From contig NZ_WHLY01000002.1 in NCBI RefSeq assembly GCF_009296315.1, forward strand, positions 5,740,501 through 5,804,500: 64,000 bases of DNA, written 5' to 3'. Numbering within the stretch: position 1 is the stretch's first letter; the number at the start of each line of letters is the position of its first letter. Positions 1 to 8,800 of the stretch are shown piece after piece. The translations under genes and the position numbers were made by a program. The stretch is from Salmonirosea aquatica (GTDB lineage: Bacteria; Bacteroidota; Bacteroidia; Cytophagales; Spirosomataceae). The notes beneath the pieces are model-generated. The model did not search any database, was not told where the DNA came from, and saw only the letters and a list, made by a program, of their open reading frames with translations.

Positions 1-674
1 GGGAAGAAATATTTGAATACGTGGGCTTTCCTGCCTACATGAAACCTCATTCGGGCGGTGGCTGGAAAAGCGTCTACAAAGTATATGACCAGCAGGACCT
101 TTGGAACAAGCACGGCGAAACCCAGCAACTTGTGATGATGTTGCAGGAGGAAATTCAATTCGACGATTATTTCCGTTGCTACTGCATCGGGCAGAAGGAT
201 GTGCTTATCATGCCTTACGAACCCCGCAATCCGTTCCACGAGCGCTATACTCCCGAGATGAACACAAAGGGCGAAGCGGGAGAAAAACTGCTGAAAACCA
301 TCCATGAATACACGCTGCGGCTGAACAAAGCCCTGGGGTACGATTTCAACACGGTGGAATTCGCCGTTCGGGATGGAATACCCATTGCTATCGACTTTTG
401 TAATCCCGCCCCCGATGCAGACATCCATTCGGTAGGTCAGAAAAACTTCGACTGGGTGGTAGAAGCGGCCGCCAACATGGCTATCGAACGAGCCAAAAAC
501 CACAAAGAAGGCATGAATAACCTGACGTGGGGTACCTTCATCAAATCAGCTACGATGGAAATTCCCGTAACTGCAATGATGCAGGAAAAAGGCGAGGAGA
601 AAGCCCCTGCCCCTAAGAAAGGTACCCCTACCAAAGCCACCAAATCGCCTAAGAAAAAAGAGACGCAGGAATAA
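1..674 (+). CDS. RimK-type ATP-grasp ligase, 5' end cut by window
   Basis: This is the C-terminal part of an ATP-grasp enzyme. The reading frame is already open at base 3 and runs to TAA at 672-674, so the start lies outside the window. Near the visible N-terminus is a KPHSGGGW motif, the nucleotide-binding strand/loop of the fold. Further on, GYDFNTVEF followed by AIDFCNPAPD supplies the acidic and Asn residues that bind Mg-ATP in RimK and D-Ala-D-Ala ligase relatives. ATP-grasp enzymes couple a carboxylate to an amine or thiol through an acyl-phosphate. The last 30 or so residues form a Lys/Pro/Ala/Thr-rich, probably disordered basic tail, unusual for a small-molecule ligase. It is the first visible gene of a five-gene same-strand cluster, 55 bp before the next gene. 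The substrate is not predictable from what is seen. Confidence 0.8.
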   Translation, partial: EEIFEYVGFPAYMKPHSGGGWKSVYKVYDQQDLWNKHGETQQLVMMLQEEIQFDDYFRCYCIGQKDVLIMPYEPRNPFHERYTPEMNTKGEAGEKLLKTIHEYTLRLNKALGYDFNTVEFAVRDGIPIAIDFCNPAPDADIHSVGQKNFDWVVEAAANMAIERAKNHKEGMNNLTWGTFIKSATMEIPVTAMMQEKGEEKAPAPKKGTPTKATKSPKKKETQE

Positions 675-729
675 GCCGATCTGCTAGGGTCATAAATTCA
701 TCCAATCACTCATTCCGACATTCAATTTT

Positions 730-1836
730 ATGACTAAGCGCGTATTCACCCTTGGAATCGAGGAAGAATTCCAAACTATAGATCCGGTAACCCGCAATCT
801 GCGCTCTCACATGTCTAAACTCGTAGAGGATGGTAAAATCATTCTTAAAGAACGGGTCAAGGCCGAAATGCATCAGGCGGTAGTCGAGGTAGGTACCAAC
901 ATTTGCCATAATATTCAGGAGGCTCGCGAAGAAGTGACCTACCTTCGGAAAATGATTCATGACCTGGCGGCTGAACAGGATTTGTGTGTGGCCGCCGCCG
1001 GGACACACCCCTTCGCCGACTGGGTGGACCAGCTTATTACGGCAGATCCGCGCTATGACGAGTTGATCGACGAAATGCGTGATGTGGCTCGGGGTAATCT
1101 GATTTTCGGACTTCACGTGCATGTAGGCATTGTCAATCGCAACGAGGGCATTTCCATCATGAACGCGGTGCGTTACTTTCTGCCCCACGTGTACGCCCTT
1201 TCCACCAATTCGCCGTTTTGGTGTGGGCGTAACACAGGCTTCAAATCCTACCGCTCCAAGGTGTTTGACAAATTTCCCCGGACGGGTATTCCCGATTTTT
1301 TCGCCAGTGCCAGTGAGTATGATGAATACATCAACCTGCTGATCAAGACCAAATGCATCGATAATGCCAAAAAAATATGGTGGGATATACGGGTACACCC
1401 CTTTTTTAATACCATCGAATTCAGGATTTGTGACGTACCCATGCGGGTGGAGGAGACTATCTGCCTGGCGGCCATCATGCAGGCGCTCGTGGTGAAAATC
1501 TACAAGTTACAGCGGCAAAACCTGAATTTCCGACCTTACCGGCGAAACCTGATCAATGAAAATAAGTGGCGGGCGGCGCGCTTTGGTATCCAGGCCAAAC
1601 TCATTGATTTTGGGATTCAGGAGGAAGTAGAGTTTCGGCAATTGATGGACGAACTTCTTGAATTCATTGATGATGTCGTGGATGAATTGGGTAGTCGCAA
1701 GGAAATTGAGTACGTATACCAGATACTCGAAATGGGTACTGGCGCGGATCGTCAGTTGGCCGTTTTTGAGAAAACGAACGATATGAATGCCGTTGTGGAT
1801 TACATCATTTCGGAAACCAAGATTGGCGTCGTTTAG
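730..1836 (+). CDS. GCS2-family carboxylate-amine ligase (YbdK-like)
   Basis: This 368-residue protein belongs to the glutamate-cysteine ligase type 2 family (YbdK/EgtA fold). The N-terminal GIEEEF motif (residues 9-14) carries the family's metal/ATP-binding glutamates, and a LHVHVG motif near residue 130 is also typical. Members make gamma-glutamyl amide bonds or similar carboxylate-amine bonds with ATP; E. coli YbdK has only weak glutamate-cysteine ligase activity and its natural substrate is unsettled. Length matches the family (about 370). The ATG at 730 lies just before the conserved start of the domain. It sits second in the cluster, between an ATP-grasp ligase and a class I amidotransferase, which suggests one multi-step amide pathway. 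Classical glutathione synthesis is unlikely: no glutathione synthetase with the usual sequence accompanies it. Confidence 0.9.
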   Translation: MTKRVFTLGIEEEFQTIDPVTRNLRSHMSKLVEDGKIILKERVKAEMHQAVVEVGTNICHNIQEAREEVTYLRKMIHDLAAEQDLCVAAAGTHPFADWVDQLITADPRYDELIDEMRDVARGNLIFGLHVHVGIVNRNEGISIMNAVRYFLPHVYALSTNSPFWCGRNTGFKSYRSKVFDKFPRTGIPDFFASASEYDEYINLLIKTKCIDNAKKIWWDIRVHPFFNTIEFRICDVPMRVEETICLAAIMQALVVKIYKLQRQNLNFRPYRRNLINENKWRAARFGIQAKLIDFGIQEEVEFRQLMDELLEFIDDVVDELGSRKEIEYVYQILEMGTGADRQLAVFEKTNDMNAVVDYIISETKIGVV

Positions 1837-1881
1837 TTGTTATAACATTAGTATCAACAATCTGACTCGATAATAAACTGA

Positions 1882-2721
1882 ATGACACCCACTAAAACCC
1901 TCCGCGTTGCTATTCTGGATCTGAACAATGGTGTTCAAAATGAAGGCATGCGTTGTATCCGAAAAATTGTAAACGATTTTGCCGAAAGAGAAGCAATCCA
2001 ATTGAGTTGTCAGGAATTTGATGTGCGTCAGCGCAACGAGGTACCTGACCTCAGCTTCGATATTTACATTTCGTCGGGCGGGCCCGGCAGTCCAAAACCC
2101 GAGGGGCTACCCTGGGAACGGAAATTCTTCAATTTTCTTGATAAGATTTATAAGTACAACCGGAGTCACCACAATCGTGTAAAAAAACATCTGTTCCTCA
2201 TTTGCCACTCTTTTCAACTGGCCTGTGTGCATTGGGAAATCGGCTTTGTTGGAAACCGACGTTCCAACTCATTTGGTACTTTCCCGATTCATCAAACGCG
2301 TTTTGCCGAAAATGAACCTTTTTTTGAAGGATTGGACGATCCCTTCTGGGCCGTTGATTCACGCGATTTTCAGGTAATACAGCCGAACCAAAATGTATTG
2401 GAGCAAATGGGGGCGAAAATCATGTGTCTTGAAAAAAATCGTCCTCACATAGCTCTTGAACGCGCCATAATGGCCATCCGTTTTTCAAGGGAGATATTCG
2501 GTACTCAATTTCACCCCGAGGCGGACGCAGAGGGGATGCTACGGTATTTCCTGAGAGAAGACAAGAAGCAGGCCATCATTAAGAATCATGGCGAGCAGAA
2601 ATATTTCGATATGATCGCTCACCTCAATGATCCCGAGAAAATTATGCTAACGGAGCAGACCATCCTACCCACGTTCCTGAAAGAAGCTTACAAAAAATTG
2701 GCTCCCTTGCAACCGGCCTGA
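1882..2721 (+). CDS. Class I glutamine amidotransferase-like protein
   Basis: This 279-residue protein has a type 1 glutamine amidotransferase (GATase1) domain. Visible are an SSGGPGSP oxyanion-loop motif near residues 65-72, a nucleophile elbow with ICHSFQ (Cys108), and FHPEAD with His211 and Glu213, so the catalytic triad is intact. GATase1 enzymes release ammonia from glutamine; the same fold is used by gamma-glutamyl hydrolases such as PuuD. No synthetase domain is fused, so it either partners one of the neighbouring ligases or hydrolyses a gamma-glutamyl intermediate. A C-terminal extension of about 60 residues follows the triad. It lies 45 bp after the GCS2 gene and 28 bp before the next gene. 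The fold assignment is firm; the reaction is inferred. Confidence 0.85.
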   Translation: MTPTKTLRVAILDLNNGVQNEGMRCIRKIVNDFAEREAIQLSCQEFDVRQRNEVPDLSFDIYISSGGPGSPKPEGLPWERKFFNFLDKIYKYNRSHHNRVKKHLFLICHSFQLACVHWEIGFVGNRRSNSFGTFPIHQTRFAENEPFFEGLDDPFWAVDSRDFQVIQPNQNVLEQMGAKIMCLEKNRPHIALERAIMAIRFSREIFGTQFHPEADAEGMLRYFLREDKKQAIIKNHGEQKYFDMIAHLNDPEKIMLTEQTILPTFLKEAYKKLAPLQPA

Positions 2722-2749
2722 TAATTCGCCCATTCAAACCGCTCACCCC

Positions 2750-3943
2750 ATGCACAAAGCCGCCCGTGAAGCTTTTAATGAAGCCTTTAGCGACGAAATT
2801 TATCAAAACATGCAAGCGGATATCGAGAGAGATTTCCCCCATGAATTGGATTTTCGGGTAGCTGAAAGCCCGGTATTCATTCCCGTGGCACTCAAAAAAA
2901 AATTGATTGAGGCGTGTGAAAGCTTTGTGGATGTAATCGTAGCAGAGGATTTCAAAGCTAAAACCGAACGCGCCATTCCCCAAGATCAGAGGGTACCTAA
3001 TGAGAACGAACATACCTCTTTCCTGGCAATCGATTTTGCGATTTGTCGGGATGAGGAAGGTACCCTCCTACCTCAACTCATCGAATTACAGGGCTTCCCC
3101 TCCATCATGGCCTACCAGGGGTACCTTTCTGAATTGTTCAAATTTCATTTTCCCATTCCTGAATCATTCACCTACTCATTCGGTGTAAACAGTTATGAAG
3201 AGTATATTGAAGACTTGCGGAAACTGATCGTGGGAGAAGAGGACCCCGAAAATGTCATTCTGTTGGAAATCTATCCCGAACAGCAGAAAACCCGGGTAGA
3301 CTTTGCCGTAACTGAACGCATGCTGGGCGTAAGGGCCGTAGGTTACACAGAATTGATCAAGGAGGGCCGGAAGTTGTTTTACGAGAAAGACGGCCGGAAA
3401 ATCCAGGTGAAACGAATTTACAACCGGTTGATTTTTGACGATCTGAAAAATTTCCCAGATTTGAAAAGCCAGTATATCTTCACCGATGACGTGGATGTGA
3501 CGTGGGTGGGACATCCCAACTGGTTTTTTCGAATCAGCAAATTTACACTTCCCTTACTGCATAGTCCCTACGTACCCGAAACAAACTATTTGGACAAGTA
3601 CCAAGGGGAATTCCCTTCTGATCTGGAGAATTATGTGTTGAAGCCCCTATTCTCCTTTGCCGGCACTGGCGTTCAGCTGCACGTGGCGTCCGAGGATCTG
3701 GCCAAAATCCCAGACCCTGAGAATTACATTCTGCAACGTAAAGTCAAATACGAGCCCGTAGTACAAGCCCCTGATGCTTTGATTAAGTGTGAAATTCGTA
3801 TGCTCTATATTTGGCCGGATGATTCCCCGCGCCCCCGTTTATTGACTAGCCTTAGTCGGTTGAGTCGGGGAGAAATGGTGGGTGTCCGTTTCAACAAAGA
3901 CTTTACGTGGGTGGGAGGAAGTGCCTGTTTCTACGAAAACTAG
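2750..3943 (+). CDS. Uncharacterised ATP-grasp-like protein
   Basis: I do not recognise a named family for this 397-residue protein. Its C-terminal third looks like a divergent ATP-grasp domain: YVLKPLFSFAGTGV (Lys298) resembles the lysine and glycine-rich loop that bind ATP, ENYILQRKV resembles the hinge strand, and the segment around IKCEIRMLYIW could form the Mg-binding strands. The middle has a conserved-looking LIELQGFPS motif reminiscent of glutathionylspermidine synthase-type or circularly arranged ATP-grasp proteins. There is no signal peptide or membrane segment, so it is cytoplasmic. The gene ends at 3943 and the aminotransferase starts at 3947, so the two are probably translationally coupled. 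Inference: a second ligase of the pathway. The ATP-grasp call needs a profile or structure comparison. Confidence 0.6.
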   Translation: MHKAAREAFNEAFSDEIYQNMQADIERDFPHELDFRVAESPVFIPVALKKKLIEACESFVDVIVAEDFKAKTERAIPQDQRVPNENEHTSFLAIDFAICRDEEGTLLPQLIELQGFPSIMAYQGYLSELFKFHFPIPESFTYSFGVNSYEEYIEDLRKLIVGEEDPENVILLEIYPEQQKTRVDFAVTERMLGVRAVGYTELIKEGRKLFYEKDGRKIQVKRIYNRLIFDDLKNFPDLKSQYIFTDDVDVTWVGHPNWFFRISKFTLPLLHSPYVPETNYLDKYQGEFPSDLENYVLKPLFSFAGTGVQLHVASEDLAKIPDPENYILQRKVKYEPVVQAPDALIKCEIRMLYIWPDDSPRPRLLTSLSRLSRGEMVGVRFNKDFTWVGGSACFYEN

Positions 3944-3946
3944 GTC

Positions 3947-5155
3947 ATGCACATCAGTCACCGCCAACTTTTCTTCAACCACCTGGCCCAAACTTCCGAT
4001 TTCCCCCTTGCCCTTGAAATTGATAAGGCAGAGGGTGTCTTTATGTACGGTAAAGACGGTAGGCGGTATTATGACCTGATATCGGGGATCGCAGTGAGCA
4101 ATGTCGGGCATCGGCACCCCGAAGTACTGGCCGCAATCAATGAGCAGCTGGAACATTACATGCACCTGATGGTGTACGGCGAGTTTGTACAGAGTCCCCA
4201 GGTACGTCTCGCCGAGGCGCTCGTCTCTACACTTGCGGTTTCCTGCACTACCCCCTCCCCTTTTGGCAAGATCGATTCTGTTTATTTTACCAACTCAGGT
4301 ACCGAAGCCGTCGAAGGGGCCATGAAATTGGCCAAGCGGTATACTGGCCGCACCGAAATCGTTTCCTGTCTGAATGCCTACCACGGATCTACCCAGGGAG
4401 CTTTGAGTATTTCCGGAGCGGAGTTCTTCAAACGTAATTTCCGACCCCTCCTACCCGGAGTTCGCCAAATTCGACACGGTATATCTTCCGATCTTGAAAA
4501 AATTACCTTTCGTACCGCTGCCGTTTTCATTGAAGTCATTGGAGGGGAAGCCGGTGTCCGCATGGCTTCGCCTGAGTACTTCCAAGAATTGCGAAAGCGC
4601 TGTTCAGAGGTAGGCGCGTTGCTGGTGTTTGATGAAATTCAAACCGGCTTTGGGCGTACAGGTACCTTCTGGGCATTCGAAGGCGTTGATGTATACCCCG
4701 ATATTGTGTTAAGCGCTAAAGGTATGGGGGGAGGAATGCCCATTGGCGCTTTTATGGCTTCTTCTTCCCTGACGGAGGTTTTCAGGAACAATCCTATTTT
4801 GGGGCATATTACTACTTTCGGTGGTCATCCGGTATGTTGCGCGGCATCACTGGCTACATTACAGGTGATTCAATCTCAGAAGCTGGCGGATGAGGCGAAT
4901 GGCAAAGGTGAACTGATCAAGTCATTGTTAGTTCATCCCAAAATAAAAGAGGTACGGGGAAAGGGACTGATGCTGGCAGCTGAAATGGAGTCGTTTGAAA
5001 TTTTAAAACCCCTGATCGATACCTGCATTGGGGCAGGCGTAATCACCGACTGGTTTTTGTTTTGTGATAATTCTATGCGTATCGCTCCCCCTCTAATCAT
5101 TACCGAACCTCAAATTCGGGAAGCCATTGGACTCATTGTCAATGCCCTTGACTAA
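3947..5155 (+). CDS. Class III PLP-dependent aminotransferase
   Basis: This 402-residue protein is a class III (ornithine/GABA/diamine type) aminotransferase. An FDEIQTGFGRTG motif holds the Asp229 that contacts the pyridine nitrogen of PLP, and SAKGMGGG holds the Schiff-base lysine (Lys258). A TNSGTEAVEGAMKLAK segment binds the PLP phosphate. Enzymes of this class usually act on the terminal amino group of diamines or omega-amino acids, which fits a pathway that builds or degrades amino-acid amides. ATG at 3947 follows the previous stop by three bases. It is the last gene of the cluster; 289 non-coding bases follow, holding only the trxA terminator. The exact substrate cannot be read from sequence. 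Confidence 0.9.
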   Translation: MHISHRQLFFNHLAQTSDFPLALEIDKAEGVFMYGKDGRRYYDLISGIAVSNVGHRHPEVLAAINEQLEHYMHLMVYGEFVQSPQVRLAEALVSTLAVSCTTPSPFGKIDSVYFTNSGTEAVEGAMKLAKRYTGRTEIVSCLNAYHGSTQGALSISGAEFFKRNFRPLLPGVRQIRHGISSDLEKITFRTAAVFIEVIGGEAGVRMASPEYFQELRKRCSEVGALLVFDEIQTGFGRTGTFWAFEGVDVYPDIVLSAKGMGGGMPIGAFMASSSLTEVFRNNPILGHITTFGGHPVCCAASLATLQVIQSQKLADEANGKGELIKSLLVHPKIKEVRGKGLMLAAEMESFEILKPLIDTCIGAGVITDWFLFCDNSMRIAPPLIITEPQIREAIGLIVNALD

Positions 5156-5392
5156 TCTTCCCGCACCCTTCACCCTCACGATTTGTTCTAATTCGTAGTG
5201 TTAGACCATTTGCTAAACTAATCTCCACATCCAACACGGTTTAGCTATACACAGAAGTACCATGTTACGATGCATACACGACCTTTTCTAGATCCGAAAC
5301 GTCGGAGTATCCTATGAGGTGCACTTAGTGAAAACTTTCTGAGCCAGGGTACCTTAGGACACTAAACATCCCGTTCTCAATTATCCCGTAAA

Positions 5393-5418
5393 CAAAAAAC
5401 CCCGATCAGAGATCGGGG
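5393..5418 (-). terminator. Rho-independent terminator of trxA
   Basis: A perfect 8-bp stem (CCCCGATC / GATCGGGG, loop of three) spans 5400-5418. Read on the minus strand it is followed directly by a run of six Ts. It lies 26 bases past the trxA stop. The rest of 5156-5392 shows no gene or clear signal. Confidence 0.85.
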
Positions 5419-5444
5419 TTGGCAATCGATAAATGTGTATGGAA

Positions 5445-5777
5445 TCAACTGACAACCGCCAGTTGCTCGTTCAATTTCTGCTCTAATACGGACTTGGGAA
5501 CGGCACCAACCACTTTGTCAACGAGTTGGCCGCCTTTGAAAATCATCAGGGTAGGAATGCTGCGAATACCGAATTTAGCGGGAATCTGCGCATTCATATC
5601 TACGTCCATTTTGGCAATGACTGCCTTGCCTTCGTATTCACCGGCCAGTTGTTCCACTACGGGTCCGATCATCTTACAGGGACCGCACCATTCGGCCCAA
5701 AAATCCACGAGTACGGGTTTATCTCCCTGAATTAGTTCTTCGAAACTGCTGTCGGTCACTTCGAGTGCTTTTGCCAT
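5445..5777 (-). CDS. trxA: Thioredoxin
   Basis: This 110-residue protein is a standard thioredoxin, the cytoplasmic dithiol reductant for ribonucleotide reductase and other targets. The active site WCGPC is at residues 30-34 (Cys31, Cys34), preceded by the VDFWAEW strand. The cis-proline loop SIPTLMIF is present. Length is typical (105-110). It lies 86 bp downstream of dnaE on the same strand and could be read through from it. A strong terminator follows immediately. Confidence 0.95.
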   Translation of the reverse strand: MAKALEVTDSSFEELIQGDKPVLVDFWAEWCGPCKMIGPVVEQLAGEYEGKAVIAKMDVDMNAQIPAKFGIRSIPTLMIFKGGQLVDKVVGAVPKSVLEQKLNEQLAVVS

Positions 5778-5863
5778 AATTGTAATTTCTAAAATTGATA
5801 TATCTGTTTAGAGTATTAACCCAAACCCTCCCCGCAAAAGTTCCTGTCACGCCAGGCCTTCAA

Positions 5864-8800
5864 TCAATTGAGCGAGAACTCCACACCCTCCAGTAATTTC
5901 AAACTATTGAAGAGTTCATTGGAAGCATCTACGCGATAGGTCCGGGAAACCATTTGTAACTCCACCCGGCTCTCCGGGTCAATCACCGACACACTTAATG
6001 CGCATTTTCCGGGATATACCTTCAGGGTTTCGTTGAGTGTTTCCACAAACCGAGTATCTATGGTATCCAGCGAGCATTTCATCTTCACTTCGTTGCACAT
6101 TTTTTCCCGTATTTCGGTGAGCAATTGGATGTTGATGATCTTGAACTCAAACTGATCCTCATTATAGTACCGACTCTGCACTTTACCCTTGATGTACAGA
6201 AAACTACCTATCTGCAGGTAATTCTTAAGACGTACCATGTCATCGCCGCCCAGTAGCATTTCAAGCGAGCCCCGATAATCTTCGATTTTGAAAATCACAA
6301 AGGGACTCCCCCGCTTGGACATCCGTTCCTGCACACTCGTCACGATGCCTGCGATGTTTATCTCCTTACCGAGATAGACAGGATGATTCATTTCCTCGGG
6401 TACCTCCAACACCTTATCCAGGGTACAGGTGCAGAAATTGTCCATTTCCATCCGGAAGGTATCCAGGGGATGGCCCGAAATATAAAAGCCCACCACTTCC
6501 TGTTCGTGGCGGAGTTTTTGCAGATCGCCCCAGGCTTCCACATCGGGTACCTTAGGTTTAGCCATCAGGGCGTCGTTTCCACCAAATGCCCCAAAAAGCG
6601 AGGCTTGGGCCGATTCTTTTTCTGCATGGTAGTTGTTAGCGTACTTGATGAGTTTTTCGATAAAATTGGTGTTCTCCCCTGCTTCCTGCTCAAAGAACTG
6701 CGCCCGGTGTAGGTCTTCGTAGCAATCAAAAGCACCCGCATAAGCCAGGCTTTCCAGGGTTTTCTTATTGACCGTCCGCAAATTGATGCGGGTCATGAAT
6801 TCGAAAATATCAGCAAAGGGACCGTTTTCGCTTCGCTCAGAAATGATCGACTCTACGGCCGCATCGCCGGTACCTTTGATACCCGCCAGTCCAAATCGGA
6901 TTTCACCGCGCTTATTGACATTGAACTGCCGGTCCGATTCATTGATATCAGGCCCCAAAACAGGTATGCCGATACTTTTACATTCTTCCAGAAAGAAGGT
7001 GATTTTATCAATGTTTCCCAACGAACTTGTCAATACCGCCGACATATACTCGGCCTTGTAGTGCGTTTTGAGATAGGCCGTCTGATAGGCCACGAAGGCG
7101 TAACAGGTCGAGTGTGACTTGTTGAAGGCATAGGACGCAAATGCTTCCCAATCAGTCCAGATCTTGTTGAGTTTTTTCTTGTCCAGGCCGCGTTCTTCAC
7201 CGCCATTCATGAAGTCACCCTTCAATTTGTTCAGGGTTTCGATCTGCTTTTTCCCCATGGCCTTCCTCAGGGTATCGGCCTGCCCTTTGGTAAACCCGGC
7301 CAGTTTTTGGGACAACAACATCACCTGCTCCTGATACACCGTGATGCCATAAGTATCACCCAGATACTCCTCTAACTCAGGTAAATCGTACTCGATGGGT
7401 TCGAGGCCATGCTTCCGCCGGATAAAGTTGGGAATGTACGCCAACGGCCCCGGACGGTACAGGGCGTTCATGGCAATCAAATCTTCAAATCGGTCGGGTA
7501 CCAGATCGCGCATGTACTTCTTCATGCCGTCCGATTCAAACTGGAAAATCGCATTGGTTTCACCCCGCTGGAAAAGCTCGTACACTTTCATATCGTCCAG
7601 CGGAATTTCATCAATCTCGATCTCGATACCGTGATTTTGCTTGATCAGTCGAAGCGCTTCTTTAATAATGGTCAGGTTTCGCAAGCCCAGGAAGTCCATC
7701 TTGATTACCCCGGCATCTTCAATGATTTTCCCCTGATACTGGGTAATCAAAAACTCTGATTCTTTGGAAGTAGCGACCGGGATGATTTCGGTCAAATCAC
7801 TGGGGGCGATGATGATTCCTGCCGCGTGGATGCCCGTGTTGCGTACGGTACCTTCGAGGCGTTGTGCTTCCTGAAGTACCTGGGCGGCCATATCTTTTCC
7901 TTTCGCTGCCGCCCGCATTTTCTTGACGTTTTCCATCTCGTCGTACGTGATGCCTTCTTTTTTCATCAGGCTCATGTCCCCATCCAATGGCGCATTGAAA
8001 ATGCGATTCAGGGTCATGTTGTAAGCGGGCTTGTCGGGTACCAACTTCACCAGCGCATTGGCATCGGAAAGCGGATAGTCCATGACCCGTGCCACATCCT
8101 TAATGGCCGACTTGGCCGCCATGGTACCGTAGGTGACGATCTGTGCCACCTGATTGTAGCCATATTTTTTTACCACATAATCAATCACTTTCTGCCGACC
8201 TTCGTCATCAAAGTCAGTGTCGATATCGGGGAGTGAAATACGGTCGGGATTGAGGAAACGCTCGAACAGCAAATCGTACTTGATTGGATCGATATTCGTA
8301 ATTCCCGTACAGTAAGCCACCACCGAACCCGCCGCCGATCCCCGGCCCGGCCCGATGAATACGCCCATCTTCCGCCCGGCGTCGATGAAGTCGGCTACGA
8401 TGAGGAAGTACCCCGGAAATCCCATGCTGCGGATGGTCTGCAGTTCAAAATTCAGACGTTCTTCGATCTCGGCGGTGATAGTACCGTACTTTTTCCGGGC
8501 ACCTTCGAAGGTCAGGTGTTTGAGGTACTCCCACTGGTTCAGCACATCGGCCGTCAGTTCCTTTTTGCCCGACATCTCGGACAGGGTATGGGTTTTGAAT
8601 TGTTCAGGAATCGGAAAATTGGGCAGCAGGATATCCTTTTTCAGCTCCAGATTCTTGATCTTATCGACAATTTCGTTCGTATTGTCCAGCGACTCGGGCA
8701 GGTCATGGAACAGGGTCAGCATTTCGCTGGTGTTCTTGAAGTAGAACTGATCGTTGTAGAAGGCGAAACGAGATCCTTTAGGGATACCTACCTCGTCGTC

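Noticed and set aside
706-1398. Open frame (230 codons) opposite the GCS2 gene
   Set aside because: Shadow of the conserved GCS2 frame, with no motifs of its own.
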